The position numbers and the translations under genes are program-made. 64,000 bases of DNA from Actinomycetota bacterium (GTDB lineage: Bacteria; Actinomycetota; Thermoleophilia; RBG-16-64-13), in contig JADQBG010000013.1 in assembly GCA_016278725.1 (NCBI GenBank), positions 1 to 64,000 of the forward strand, written 5' to 3'. The notes below the pieces were generated by a model. The model saw only the letters and a list, made by a program, of their open reading frames with translations, did not search any database and was not told the DNA's origin. Below are positions 1 through 10,265 of this stretch, in pieces (position 1 is the stretch's first letter; each line of letters opens with the position of its first letter).

Positions 1-220
1 ACACCGATCTCCAGGGTCCGGGGACAATAACGTGTGTGGGCGGTACAGCTAGCCCGCCGTCGGCGGGAGCGCGTTCTGCGAACCCTATGGTAATCGTGAT
101 AGCTACCCCAATGGTGATGGTGATGGCCACGTGATCGTGACCCTGACGGCGACCGAAAGGCTCTGCTCGCGGCCTTGGCCCAGCCCGTTTCGGGCTTGCG
201 GTAGGGTAGTATTGCGCGCT

Positions 221-1090
221 ATGGACGACAGACCGTCAGAGCAAGGGTCGTTCCCCGAGGAGTGGGACCCCGAGGAATACGAACGCGCGCGGCAGGAACG
301 TCTGGCCCGCCGGCAGCAGCGCCGGCGGCCGCGGCGGACCGGACCGGGCGGAGTGCCGCCCATTTTTCTGCTGGCGGCGGTCGTGGTCATCCTTCTGATA
401 GCGCTCTTTGCCCTCTTCTCTTCGTGCGGGGATGAAGACCCGGCCTCGGGGCCCGGGGAGACCTCGGCCTCATCGGATTCCACCGACCCGGGTAACGGCG
501 AGGGCACTGCATCTGCCGGGGAAGAAACCACCTCGGCGACAGCAGAGGCCGGCGCGGCCGGGCCGGCAGATACGGCACCTGATTCGCCGGACGCAACCGC
601 CGAAGTCACGGCGGCCGAGGGCGGAGATGTGGCCGCCGGCGTCGGCGAACCGGTGATGCTTGGGCCGGTGCGGGTCAATGTGACCTCGTTGTCCAGCACC
701 TCCCGGCCCACCGCTCCCCATCGGCCCGTGGACGAAGCCGCCGTCACACCCAGCACCGGCAACTTCGTGCAGGCATTCGTGTACGTCCGGAACGGCGGTG
801 CGGACGCGGTCCGGGTCGAGCCGCAGGACTTCACGCTGGTCGCCGAGGGCCGCGCCTCCGAGCCGCTCTCCGGGCTCACGGGCCCGCCCGCCCGCACCCT
901 GTTACCCGGAGCTTCGCTCGACCTGATCTTGACCTTCCCGGCTCCCGAGGGGGAGATTTCGGGGCTGGTCTACTCACCGGCCTGGTTTCCCGGGAGCCTT
1001 TCGGTGACCGGTGAACTGACGCCGTCGGGAATGAGCGGCGGAAGCGGCTCCGTGGCGCCCGAGGGCGGCACGGAGGCGGGTGGCGAGTGA
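221..1090 (+). CDS. Membrane-anchored DUF4352-like hypothetical protein
   Basis: A 289-residue protein of unknown function. The open frame reaches back to 131, but the ATG at 221 gives a sensible N-terminus: a charged, Arg-rich cytoplasmic stretch (residues 1-45), one membrane helix (about 46-68), then an Asp/Ser/Gly/Thr-rich linker (70-140) and a compact C-terminal domain (about 145-270). That domain has beta-rich spacing reminiscent of DUF4352 extracellular immunoglobulin-like domains; this match is from memory and tentative. A TAGTAT hexamer lies 8 bases before the ATG with no clear Shine-Dalgarno, so a leaderless message is possible. The stop overlaps the next start (GTGA). Confidence 0.7.
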   Translation: MDDRPSEQGSFPEEWDPEEYERARQERLARRQQRRRPRRTGPGGVPPIFLLAAVVVILLIALFALFSSCGDEDPASGPGETSASSDSTDPGNGEGTASAGEETTSATAEAGAAGPADTAPDSPDATAEVTAAEGGDVAAGVGEPVMLGPVRVNVTSLSSTSRPTAPHRPVDEAAVTPSTGNFVQAFVYVRNGGADAVRVEPQDFTLVAEGRASEPLSGLTGPPARTLLPGASLDLILTFPAPEGEISGLVYSPAWFPGSLSVTGELTPSGMSGGSGSVAPEGGTEAGGE

Positions 1091-1515
1091 AACGGGAACT
1101 CTGGGCGGTGGCCGCGCTAGCGCTGCTGGCTGGGCTGGCGGCCTACCTCTACTACTTCGCTTGGAGCGAGCCGCTACTCGAAGGCGAACACATCGAGAGT
1201 TGGGCCTATGGGATCGAGGGACAGAACCTGCGCGACTTCGAGACGGTGGAACGCGGGGACGGCCGTCTCCAACGGATGATCGATCTGATCAACGACGCGC
1301 CGTTGTCCTCGGATCGGGTGTCGCTCGCCAAAGGCGAGTTGTTGGTGGTGCTCTATCGGGAGGACGGACTCCAGTTTCACCTGTTTCGGGGGGGAACGGA
1401 CCAGGTGGGGATCTCCGAAGGAGATCGGAGCTACGTGGGGACGCTCGTCTCCGCTGAACTCGCGGAGATCCTCGAGGGTTTGGCCGCGGAGGTAGGGGCG
1501 GCGCCCGCGGGTTAG
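1087..1515 (+). CDS. Hypothetical protein with N-terminal membrane anchor
   Basis: A 142-residue protein that I do not recognise. A GTG start overlaps the stop of the preceding gene by 4 bases, so the two are translationally coupled and probably work together. Residues 5-25 form a hydrophobic helix, either an uncleaved anchor or a signal peptide; the rest is a small mixed alpha/beta domain, presumably outside the membrane. No Cys lipobox, catalytic motif or repeat is visible. No good terminator follows before the epimerase gene. Confidence 0.65.
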   Translation: MKRELWAVAALALLAGLAAYLYYFAWSEPLLEGEHIESWAYGIEGQNLRDFETVERGDGRLQRMIDLINDAPLSSDRVSLAKGELLVVLYREDGLQFHLFRGGTDQVGISEGDRSYVGTLVSAELAEILEGLAAEVGAAPAG

Positions 1516-1632
1516 ACCGCTTGTCCCCCAGGGGCGTCCCCTCGTCCCCCATCGCCTTGTTGGCCACCCTTTTGGTCTGACATAATCAGCGGCCCGGTCA
1601 GATCAAGGGGCGAAGCTTTTTTCGGGGGAAAG

Positions 1633-2061
1633 ATGCTGGACAAGATCGATCATCTGGGCATAGCGGTCGACGACCTGGACTCGGCCTTGGCGGTGTACTC
1701 CACGACCCTCGGCTTGTCCGTGAAGCGGCGCGAGGTGGTCGAAGAGCAGGGCGTCGAACTGGCGGCGCTGATCGTGGGCGAGACCCTGATCGAGTTGCTC
1801 CGTCCGCTGAGCGAAGATACCCCGGTGGGGCGCTTCTTGTCCAAGAGAGGCCCCGGCCTTCACCATGTGGCCTACCGGGTGGACGACATCGAGGCCGCCC
1901 TGGCCGCGCTTCGCGAAGCGGGCGCCCGGCTGATCGACGAGATTCCTCGCCGGGGAATGGGGGGCTCACGGATTGCTTTCGTGCACCCGTCCGCCACGAC
2001 GGGAGTGCTGACCGAACTGGTCGAGCCGCCAACGGCGGCCGATGCGGCAGCGGCCGAGTAG
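1633..2061 (+). CDS. mce: Methylmalonyl-CoA epimerase
   Basis: This 142-residue VOC/glyoxalase-fold protein interconverts (R)- and (S)-methylmalonyl-CoA. The start DKIDHLGIAV supplies the first metal-ligand His; LHHVAY in the second module supplies another, and the C-terminal LTELVEP supplies the ligand Glu. The length is typical for the family. The ATG follows a GGGGGAAAG Shine-Dalgarno. It lies 62 bases before the mutase catalytic subunit, a conserved pairing in propionate/succinate interconversion, which makes this assignment safer than a generic glyoxalase call. Confidence 0.92.
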   Translation: MLDKIDHLGIAVDDLDSALAVYSTTLGLSVKRREVVEEQGVELAALIVGETLIELLRPLSEDTPVGRFLSKRGPGLHHVAYRVDDIEAALAALREAGARLIDEIPRRGMGGSRIAFVHPSATTGVLTELVEPPTAADAAAAE

Positions 2062-2123
2062 AGCGGGCGGGTTCGAGCCAAAAATACCGGCAGATGTGTC
2101 CAGCGCGCAGTTGGGGGGCGTGA

Positions 2124-3716
<1,593 letters not shown>

Positions 3717-3737
3717 TCAAGGTCTAGGAGGCGGTTG

Positions 3738-4880
3738 GTGGATCTCTACGAGCACCAGGGCAAGGAATTACTGGGCTGTATGGGCGTGCCGGTGCCGGCC
3801 GGCCGGGTGGCCTTCAGCGTGGACGAGGCGGCCGCGGCGGCCGAGGAGTTGGGCGGGCCGGTGGTGGTCAAGGCTCAGGTGCACACCGGAGGCCGGGGTA
3901 AGGCGGGAGGCATCCGAGTGGTTGACGATGCCGCCGGCGCGTCCCGCGCGGCCGCAGACATCCTGGGTATGGACATCAAAGGCCACACGGTCGGGCGGGT
4001 CTACGTCGAGGAAGCCTCCGACATCGCGCGCGAACTCTACGCGGCCGTCGTGTTGGACCGGGCGGAGAAACGCCCGCTGGCCATGCTCTCATCGATGGGG
4101 GGCATGGACGTGGAAGAGATCGCCCGGGAACACCCGGGGGCGATCGCCCGGGTCCACATAGATCCGCTCCTGGGGTGGAGCGACTACTTGGGCCGGCGGC
4201 TGGCGTTTGAGTCGGGACTGGCGGCGGATTTGGGACCTGCGGTTTCGGAGGTGATGGCTCGGCTGTACGAGGCCTTCGTGATCTACGAGGCCACCCTGGT
4301 GGAGGTGAACCCGCTTGCCGTGCTGGCCGACGGGCGGGTGGTGGCCCTCGACTGCAAGCTGACCGCAGACGACAACGCTCTCTTTCGGCATGCCGACATC
4401 GCGGGTATGCGCGACGTGAGCGCGGCAGATCCTCAGGAGCAGATGGCGCGCGACCGCGGGGTCACCTACGTCAAGCTCGATGGTGACGTCGGCGTCCTGG
4501 GGAACGGGGCGGGCCTGGTGATGAGCACGCTGGACGTGGTGGCCAACGCGGGTGGCCGCCCTGCGAACTTCCTGGACGTGGGTGGCGGAGCAAAGGCGGA
4601 AGAGATCGTCCAGGCATTGGAGGTGATCACCTCAGACCCGAAGGTTCGGGTGATCTTCTTCAACATCTTCGGAGGCATCACCCGCTGCGACGAGGTCGCC
4701 CGAGGCATCCTCACCGCCGTCGACCAACTGCGGATCACGCTGCCCATCGTCGTCCGCTTGGATGGGACCAACCAGGAGGAGGGCCGCAGCCTGATCGCCG
4801 AGGCCGGACTGCAGAACGTGTACTCCGAACCGACCATGACCGCGGCCGCCGAGCGCGCGGTCGCGCTGGCAGGAGCTTAG
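3738..4880 (+). CDS. sucC: Succinyl-CoA synthetase beta subunit
   Basis: A 380-residue ATP-grasp subunit of ADP/GDP-forming succinate-CoA ligase. The protein opens with [11 protein letters not shown], the standard SucC N-terminus, and carries the ATP-grasp motif [30 protein letters not shown] near the C-terminus is also characteristic. Two start codons are in frame (TTG 3735 and GTG 3738). The AGGAGG at 3726-3731 is spaced 6 bases from GTG 3738 and too close to 3735, so 3738 is chosen. It is separated from sucD by only 2 bases, and the pair belongs to the epimerase-mutase operon. Confidence 0.95.
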   Translation: MDLYEHQGKELLGCMGVPVPAGRVAFSVDEAAAAAEELGGPVVVKAQVHTGGRGKAGGIRVVDDAAGASRAAADILGMDIKGHTVGRVYVEEASDIARELYAAVVLDRAEKRPLAMLSSMGGMDVEEIAREHPGAIARVHIDPLLGWSDYLGRRLAFESGLAADLGPAVSEVMARLYEAFVIYEATLVEVNPLAVLADGRVVALDCKLTADDNALFRHADIAGMRDVSAADPQEQMARDRGVTYVKLDGDVGVLGNGAGLVMSTLDVVANAGGRPANFLDVGGGAKAEEIVQALEVITSDPKVRVIFFNIFGGITRCDEVARGILTAVDQLRITLPIVVRLDGTNQEEGRSLIAEAGLQNVYSEPTMTAAAERAVALAGA

Positions 4881-4882
4881 CC

Positions 4883-5752
4883 ATGGCCATCTTGATCGAC
4901 GAGAACAGCCGCGTAGTGGTGCAGGGGATCACCGGCCGAGAGGGCTCCTTTCACGCTCTGCGCAACCGCGATTACGGAACCCGGGTGGTGGCGGGCGTAA
5001 CCCCGGGCAAGGGGGGTCAGCAGGTCGAGGGGATACCGGTGTTCGACACCGTGCGCGAGGCGGTCGCGGGCGAAGGGGTCGATACTTCCCTGATCTTCGT
5101 GCCGGCGCGTTTCGCGGCGGACGCGATGTACGAGGCGATCGATGCGGGCGTGGGCGTCGTCGTCACGATTACCGAAGGCATTCCCGTGCACGACATGCTG
5201 CGCGCCTACCATCACGCCCGGGCTCGAGGCGTCACGCTGATCGGCCCCAACTGCCCCGGACTGATCTCTCCAGGCCGCGCCAACGTGGGCATCATCCCCA
5301 CCTCGGTGTTCAAGCAAGGAGGCGTGGGCCTCGTGAGCCGTTCCGGCACCCTGACCTACCAGATCGCTCATGAGCTGACCCGCAGGGGGATCGGTCAGTC
5401 GACCGCGGTGGGGATTGGCGGCGACCCGATCGTGGGCTCTTCCTTCATCGACGTGCTGGAGAGATTCGGGGCAGACGAGCAGACCGAAGCCGTGGTGCTG
5501 GTCGGTGAGATCGGCGGCAGCGAAGAGGAGGCGGCGGCCGGCTGGGCCCAAGAGCACCTGGACAAGCCTGTGGTGGCGTACGTCGCCGGCTTCACCGCGC
5601 CTCCGGGAAAGCAGATGGGGCACGCCGGAGCGATCATCTCCGGTTCGGCGGGCACCGCGCAGGCAAAGCAGCAGGCACTCGAGGCGGCGGGCATCCGCGT
5701 GGGCAAGGATCCGGACGAGGTGGGCGATCTGGTCGCCGAAGTCCTGCGCTAG
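4883..5752 (+). CDS. sucD: Succinyl-CoA synthetase alpha subunit
   Basis: A 289-residue CoA-binding subunit carrying the phosphorylated active-site His. Visible signatures: an N-terminal CoA-binding Rossmann domain ([12 protein letters not shown]), [11 protein letters not shown], and the phosphohistidine motif [18 protein letters not shown]. Length is normal (E. coli 289). ATG 4883 directly follows the sucC stop. The last bases of the gene overlap the end of the convergent small membrane-protein gene on the other strand, sharing a CTAG. Confidence 0.95.
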   Translation: MAILIDENSRVVVQGITGREGSFHALRNRDYGTRVVAGVTPGKGGQQVEGIPVFDTVREAVAGEGVDTSLIFVPARFAADAMYEAIDAGVGVVVTITEGIPVHDMLRAYHHARARGVTLIGPNCPGLISPGRANVGIIPTSVFKQGGVGLVSRSGTLTYQIAHELTRRGIGQSTAVGIGGDPIVGSSFIDVLERFGADEQTEAVVLVGEIGGSEEEAAAGWAQEHLDKPVVAYVAGFTAPPGKQMGHAGAIISGSAGTAQAKQQALEAAGIRVGKDPDEVGDLVAEVLR

Positions 5753-6078
5753 AGCAGCGTGAGCCGGACCAGAAGGGCGAAGACGTAACCCTCGAGAGCG
5801 CAGGAGACGAGTATCAGGGCGAACCCGACGGCCAGGAGCATCAGGCCGTTGCTTTCCCGGTTCACATCCCCCCTCGCTCCCTCGTCCGCCCAGGAGGCGG
5901 ATTCGAAACCCGGTCCGTTCACGGGGACGAGCACCGATAGGCGGGCCAGGCGGCCCACGCCCTGCAGGGTGGCTGCGCCAAAAAGCGCGGTGAAATATCC
6001 GGCCAGGCCGAGCACGATGCCCAGAACCAGCGAAGAGAGAATGAGGTCCAAAGCATTGGAGCCGGGTAGCACTTCCAT
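5749..6078 (-). CDS. Small hypothetical membrane protein
   Basis: A 109-residue protein with two predicted membrane helices (about residues 9-35 and 79-104) joined by a polar loop. No family was recognised. The ATG at 6078 is preceded by TTAAGG. The gene is convergent with sucD and overlaps its end by 4 bases. Hydrophobic composition and the coding-like third-position GC of the strand support it, but the evidence is only moderate. Confidence 0.55.
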   Translation of the reverse strand: MEVLPGSNALDLILSSLVLGIVLGLAGYFTALFGAATLQGVGRLARLSVLVPVNGPGFESASWADEGARGDVNRESNGLMLLAVGFALILVSCALEGYVFALLVRLTLL

Positions 6079-6134
6079 GAAGTTACCTTAACACCGGCGG
6101 CGGAGACTGTAACCCGAAAATCGGACGGGCGGGC

Positions 6135-6740
6135 ATGAGCGAAGACGCGGGAAAGTATTCTTTTCTGTTGAAGGCGGCCAGAGAGCTGGGCGCAGATGGA
6201 GCGGCGATCATCGAGGCCGGCCAGGTGGTGGTGGACGAGCGCGTGCGCCTGAAGTGCGCGGTTCCGCGCTGCCACGGCTACGGCCGCTATCTCAACTGCC
6301 CCCCCAACACTCTTTCGGTGGCGGAGTTTCGCGAGGTGCTCGGGCGATACTCCAGTGCGATGGTGGTCCAGGTGGAATCGAGCCACTCTTCCCTGGATCT
6401 GGACGACGAGGGACTCGCGGGCAAGGATCTGGCCGCGCTCGAGGAAGAACTGCACGGCGATCAGACCCGGTTGCTCGGCCGGATCCTGGGCGGGCTCGAA
6501 GCGGCCGCGCTCAAGGCGAACTACTACTACGCCACCGGCTTCACCGGGGGGCTCTGTTCGCTCTGCCCGGATTGCGTGGGAATTGCCGGCGGCGAGCCCT
6601 GCCGCCATCCTTTCGAGGCGCGTCCGGCCATGGAAGGCGTGGGCGTTGACGTATTCCGCACGGCGGCGAACGCCGGGCTGCCTATCGCCCTCTCCTCGGA
6701 TCAGCCGGTGCGTTGGACCGGCCTGCTGCTGATCGACTGA
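6135..6740 (+). CDS. DUF2284 predicted metal-binding protein
   Basis: A 201-residue Cys-rich protein matching DUF2284, a family of unknown function found mostly in anaerobes. The diagnostic N-terminal motif KCAVPRCHGYGRYLNCPP and the C-terminal cluster CSLCPDCVGIAGGEPCRHP are both present, followed by the typical MEGVGVDVF segment. The Cys spacing resembles an iron-sulfur or zinc site, but the biochemical role is not established. It stands alone on the plus strand, converging on the DUF6951-like gene, another small Cys protein. Confidence 0.85.
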   Translation: MSEDAGKYSFLLKAARELGADGAAIIEAGQVVVDERVRLKCAVPRCHGYGRYLNCPPNTLSVAEFREVLGRYSSAMVVQVESSHSSLDLDDEGLAGKDLAALEEELHGDQTRLLGRILGGLEAAALKANYYYATGFTGGLCSLCPDCVGIAGGEPCRHPFEARPAMEGVGVDVFRTAANAGLPIALSSDQPVRWTGLLLID

Positions 6741-6758
6741 CCGGGTTGGCGGGCGGGG

Positions 6759-7127
6759 CTACTCTCTCTCGAGCTTGATGCTGACGTCCCGAGGCAGCGC
6801 CAGACCGGCGGCCGCCTCGCATGCCTTGAGTATCCCGGAGCCGATCGGACAGGTAACGTGCCGTACGCATTCGGAAAGCGCTCCGTAGACCTGGCCTTGG
6901 CCCAGGCCCGCCCGGGTCTCCTCGAGCATGTTGACCTCCGGCAGGCGGTCCGCAGCCTTCTGGATGGCGGCGCAGTCACTGGTGATCTCGAGTTTGACCT
7001 TCCGCATGGATTCGGCCTCGGCCACGATGTCGGCGTGAAACCCGCAGACTCCGGGATCCACGGTTGCGCGCACTCGCCCGGTCTGGGCGCCTCTGGTTCT
7101 GGTGCTGTTCTTCTCTGAAGTGCTCAT
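6759..7127 (-). CDS. DUF6951-like small cysteine protein
   Basis: A 122-residue protein with a Ser/Thr/Arg-rich leader followed by a compact domain with conserved-looking cysteines (GVCGFHADI, SDCAAIQ, SECVRHVTCPIGSGILKACE). The pattern resembles the uncharacterised DUF6951 family of anaerobic bacteria and archaea, whose members often lie near corrinoid methyltransferase genes; this identification is from memory. The ATG at 7127 was taken. Function unknown; binding of a metal or metallocofactor is only a guess from the cysteines. Confidence 0.6.
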   Translation of the reverse strand: MSTSEKNSTRTRGAQTGRVRATVDPGVCGFHADIVAEAESMRKVKLEITSDCAAIQKAADRLPEVNMLEETRAGLGQGQVYGALSECVRHVTCPIGSGILKACEAAAGLALPRDVSIKLERE

Positions 7128-7273
7128 GTTGCCATCATACCCCAGGTGGTATTAAAAGGAAGCGATCGACGATAGGCGGAAGCTATGTTCGACAAATAGT
7201 CGTTCCAAACGGACTGCGGTCGGTTAAAGTGCATGGCATCGTATGCTGCGAAATCTGGGCGAGAGGGGGGCGG

Positions 7274-7600
7274 ATGGGCTTTAATCTTTCGTGGACCGGA
7301 CTGGCCGGCAGCGTTCTGGGGATTATTGCGGGCCTGGTGATCTTGGGATTCGACGTGAGCCGGTTGACCGTGGCCGGCTCTGAAGATGCAGCCGTCACCA
7401 TGGGAGTGATCACGATTGGCCTGGGCGTGGTCGGGCTGATCATGGCGTTCCTATCCGAGTCGTCACCGCGCTTTGCCCGCATGGCCTTTCTCGTGCTTGG
7501 GATCGCCGGCTTCCTCGTGGCCGCCATGCTCTGGATCCCCGCCGGCCTTCTCATGCTTTTCGAGGGCCTGTCCGGGTTGTTCGTCCAGGAGGATCAGTAG
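7274..7600 (+). CDS. Small integral membrane protein
   Basis: A 108-residue, strongly hydrophobic protein with three or four membrane helices (about residues 7-26, 42-60 and 69-100). The open frame extends back to 7064, but ATG 7274 follows GAGAGGGGGG and opens directly onto the first helix. The overall pattern is like the DUF4064 type of small membrane proteins; no functional residues are evident. The stop codon lies inside a 20-base tandem duplication (7596-7635). Confidence 0.6.
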   Translation: MGFNLSWTGLAGSVLGIIAGLVILGFDVSRLTVAGSEDAAVTMGVITIGLGVVGLIMAFLSESSPRFARMAFLVLGIAGFLVAAMLWIPAGLLMLFEGLSGLFVQEDQ

Positions 7601-7635
7601 GCGCCTCCCGGGCCGAGTAGGCGCCTCCCGGACCG
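7596..7635. repeat. 20-bp tandem duplication spanning a stop codon
   Basis: Two copies of AGTAGGCGCCTCCCGGGCCG (7596-7615 and 7616-7635) differ at one base. The first copy contains the TAG stop of the preceding gene. Each unit includes the self-complementary GGCGCC, so the RNA could fold. Most likely a replication-slippage duplication. Confidence 0.85.
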
Positions 7636-7640
7636 GCGTG

Positions 7641-7979
7641 TTAGCCGTTGGCGCCGCGGTGGAGGGTCAAGAGAAAGACCATGTTGTCCTTGGCGTCCAC
7701 GGCGTGCTTGAGTTCTGCCGGCATGTAGACATAGGTGCCGGGGCCGGCGTCGTGCCGCTCATCGCCAAGGAGTATGGATGCCGTCCCCTCGAGAACGTGA
7801 ATCGAAGCCGGGACGCTGGCCGTGTGCTCCGAGAGGCACTGCCCGGGGCTGAACGCGAAGAGGACTATCTTGGCCTCCGGGGTGTCGACGATGGTCTTGC
7901 TGACGATCCCGTCCTTGGCGTACTCGATCATCTCGTCGAGGTTTCCGACCCAGCGGGAAGCGCCTTTCGTCTCGGCCAT
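7641..7979 (-). CDS. Cupin-domain protein
   Basis: A 112-residue single-domain cupin. Motif 1 (about residues 42-60, FSPGQCLSEHTASVPASIHV) keeps one His and lacks the second His and Glu of the classical metal-binding set; motif 2 (GPGTYVYMPAELKHAV) keeps its His. Metal binding is therefore uncertain. The frame is open further upstream, but ATG 7979 has an AGGAG Shine-Dalgarno spaced 6 bases. Such small cupins are typically sensors or small-molecule-binding proteins; no substrate can be inferred. It is not clearly in an operon. Confidence 0.8.
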   Translation of the reverse strand: MAETKGASRWVGNLDEMIEYAKDGIVSKTIVDTPEAKIVLFAFSPGQCLSEHTASVPASIHVLEGTASILLGDERHDAGPGTYVYMPAELKHAVDAKDNMVFLLTLHRGANG

Positions 7980-8049
7980 TGACCGCTCCTGTAAGTCGTT
8001 AGTTGGTTGCGCCCGTCTGCCCTGGGCCCACAATGCGGGGGTTAGCCCT

Positions 8050-9042
8050 TCAGTTTCTCCAACCGCTTCGAGAATAGCCTACCTGGAGACCGGTGGCCTC
8101 CCGCACCCGCTCCATTACCGGCTCGGCCACGGCGCGGGCTCGACGCCCACCCTCGACCAACACATCCTCCACATAGCCCGGATCTTGCTCGAGTTCCTTG
8201 CGGCGCTCGCGGAAGGGTCCCAAGTTCTGATCGATCAACTCGAGCAGGCGCTGCTTCACCTCGCCGTAGCCCATGCCGCCGGCGCGGTATCGGGCCTCCC
8301 ACTCGGCCGTCTCGGCGGGGTCGGCCATCAGGCTTAGCAGCAGGAAAGGAGTCGAAGTCTCGGGGTCCTTGGGCTCCTCGACCGGGGTGGGGTCGGTGAC
8401 GATCCCCATCACCTTCTTCTTCAGGGCTTTGCCTTCTTCGAAGATGCCGATCTGGTTGCCGTAGCTCTTGGACATCTTCCGGCCGTCGACACCGGGGACC
8501 ACCGCGGTGTTCTCCAGAATGCGCGCATCGGGAATCACGAAGGTCTCCCCGAACTCGTGGTTGAACTTGGCGGCGATGTCGCGGGTCATCTCGATGTGCT
8601 GCTTCTGGTCCTGGCCCACCGGGACGACCTCGGAGAGGTAGATCAGGATATCGGCCGCCTGCAGCACCGGATAGGCGAAGAGCCCGTGATTGGGGATCAG
8701 GCCCTGAGCCACCTTGTCCTTGTAGCTCACGGCGCGTTCGAGCAGCCCCATGGGAGTGACGCAGGAGAGAATCCAGCAGAGCTCGGTCACTTGAGGCACG
8801 TCGGTCTGGCGGAACAGAGTGGTCTTCCCAGGGTCCAGGCCGAGGGCCAGGTAATCCAGGGCCACGCCGTTGGTCAGCTCGCGCAGCTTGGCCGCGTCGT
8901 GGACGGTGGTGAGCGCGTGATAGCTGGCGATGAAGTAGAAGGCCTCGTTCTCCCGCTGCAACTCGAGGTGCTGCTGCAGAGCACCGAAGTAATTACCGAG
9001 ATGTAGTCGGCCCGAGGGTTGAATGCCGGACAAGACGCGCAT
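8050..9042 (-). CDS. trpS: Tryptophanyl-tRNA synthetase
   Basis: A 330-residue class I aminoacyl-tRNA synthetase charging tRNA-Trp. The N-terminal GIQPSGRLHLGNYFGAL carries the HIGH-type motif (HLGN), and GRKMSKSYGN carries the KMSKS loop. Length and the C-terminal anticodon-recognition helices fit bacterial TrpRS. Monocistronic, with ATG 9042. TATGGT lies 8 bases upstream of the start, again hinting at a short or absent leader. A long GC-rich hairpin (9065-9097) lies just upstream. Confidence 0.96.
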   Translation of the reverse strand: MRVLSGIQPSGRLHLGNYFGALQQHLELQRENEAFYFIASYHALTTVHDAAKLRELTNGVALDYLALGLDPGKTTLFRQTDVPQVTELCWILSCVTPMGLLERAVSYKDKVAQGLIPNHGLFAYPVLQAADILIYLSEVVPVGQDQKQHIEMTRDIAAKFNHEFGETFVIPDARILENTAVVPGVDGRKMSKSYGNQIGIFEEGKALKKKVMGIVTDPTPVEEPKDPETSTPFLLLSLMADPAETAEWEARYRAGGMGYGEVKQRLLELIDQNLGPFRERRKELEQDPGYVEDVLVEGGRRARAVAEPVMERVREATGLQVGYSRSGWRN

Positions 9043-9064
9043 GGCCTAGAACCATAGCGCAACC

Positions 9065-9102
9065 GCGCCGGGCCGCCAATGGCAGCGGGCCCGGCGCCTT
9101 TT
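9065..9102 (+). terminator. Perfect GC hairpin followed by T4 between divergent genes
   Basis: GCGCCGGGCC (9065-9074) pairs perfectly with GGCCCGGCGC (9088-9097). The loop contains a further GCC/GGC pairing, and TTTT follows at 9099-9102 on the plus strand. It looks like a Rho-independent terminator, yet no plus-strand gene lies upstream because trpS is on the minus strand and fumA starts at 9420. It may end an unannotated short or antisense transcript, or act as a structured leader of trpS on the other strand. Confidence 0.5.
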
Positions 9103-9419
9103 GCCGGCCCTTATGCGAATCGGCACCTGTTTGGTCGGACCTTCCATCTCACGGATGACTATGCTAAAACTAGCGCAAGCGTCCGAACGGGCGTCGTAGG
9201 GCTGTTGCTACAGCGACCGTGCCTCGCTCGAGGGCAACCCCCCGGGCAGACGGTACGGTGGAAAGCTCTAGCGATCCAGTGACCTCTCCGTCTCGCGGGG
9301 TGGCTGCTGGATTTTTGCGTTGGGGGGTTTTTGGGTTCTTTGATTTCGCCCGGTGCGATGCCATCTTTGCCTTTGCCTGCGGACCCGCCCAACGCTAGAG
9401 TTGAGCTGAAGGAGGGAGC
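9103..9419. other. Intergenic region without a recognised gene
   Basis: Together with the hairpin above, the 377 bases between the divergent trpS and fumA hold no convincing coding sequence; the short frames on either strand lack Shine-Dalgarno sites and recognisable products. A T/G-rich patch (about 9311-9345) is less GC-rich than its surroundings and may be part of the fum-sdh promoter region, but I cannot identify a clean -35/-10 pair. Confidence 0.5.
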
Positions 9420-10265
9420 ATGAGGGAGCTACAAGCCGCTGCAATCACGGACGCTGTTGCCCGGCTGGCCAAGGAGGCCTGCTACTTTTTACCCAAGGAC
9501 GTGGTCGACAAGTTCGACAGCGCCCTGGAGAGCGAGGAGTCCGAGACCGGAAGGGACATCCTCAGCCAGCTTCGAGAGAACGTGCGCATCGCCGACGCCG
9601 AGGAAGTCCCTCTCTGCCAGGACACCGGCTTCACCGTGGTCTTCATGGAGATCGGTCAGGATGTGCACGTGACCGGTGGCGACCTCAACGAGGCCGTCAA
9701 CGAGGGGGTCCGGCGCGGTTACGAAGAAGGTTATCTGCGTAAGTCGATGGTCACGCAACCCTTCGGCGAGCGCAAGAACACCGGCGACAACACCCCGGCC
9801 ATCATCCACAGCAGCATCGTTCCCGGGGAGCAGGTGAAGATCACCCTGCTGCCCAAAGGCGGGGGGGCCGAGAACATGAGCGCTCTGGCGATGCTGAAAC
9901 CCAGCCAGGGCCGACAGGGAGTCGTCGACTTCGTGCTCAACACCATCAGCAATGCCGGCCCGAACGCCTGCCCTCCGCTGATCATCGGGGTGGGCGTGGG
10001 CGGAAGCTTCGACAAGGTCGCCTACCTGGCGAAGAAGGCGATTCTGCGCGAAGTCGGCTCACAAAACCCCGAACCCCACCTGGCCGAACTGGAGGACGAA
10101 CTCGAGCGCCGGGCCAACGACCTGGGCATCGGTCCCATGGGGATGGGCGGCCGCACCACGGTGATGGATGTCTTCGTCGAGGAATACCCCACGCATATCG
10201 CGGCCCTGCCGGTGGGTGTCAATATCCAGTGCCACTCCGCCCGGCACAAGGAGGTGGTCCTGTGA
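9420..10265 (+). CDS. fumA: Fumarate hydratase class I, alpha (N-terminal) subunit
   Basis: A 281-residue subunit of the oxygen-sensitive [4Fe-4S] fumarase, which interconverts fumarate and malate. VPLCQDTGF holds one cluster Cys. Two others are expected in GPNACPP and in NIQCHSARH near the C-terminus, and both segments are present. ATG 9420 is preceded by GAAGGAGGGA. The beta subunit follows with a 4-base overlap and succinate dehydrogenase after that, so consecutive TCA steps are co-transcribed. Class I tartrate dehydratase is the main alternative; the sdh context favours fumarase. Confidence 0.93.
   Translation: MRELQAAAITDAVARLAKEACYFLPKDVVDKFDSALESEESETGRDILSQLRENVRIADAEEVPLCQDTGFTVVFMEIGQDVHVTGGDLNEAVNEGVRRGYEEGYLRKSMVTQPFGERKNTGDNTPAIIHSSIVPGEQVKITLLPKGGGAENMSALAMLKPSQGRQGVVDFVLNTISNAGPNACPPLIIGVGVGGSFDKVAYLAKKAILREVGSQNPEPHLAELEDELERRANDLGIGPMGMGGRTTVMDVFVEEYPTHIAALPVGVNIQCHSARHKEVVL

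Noticed and set aside
1-220. GATGGT-type short repeats near the left edge
   Set aside because: A few imperfect copies only, with no gene or regulatory pattern; the stretch holds nothing I can support.
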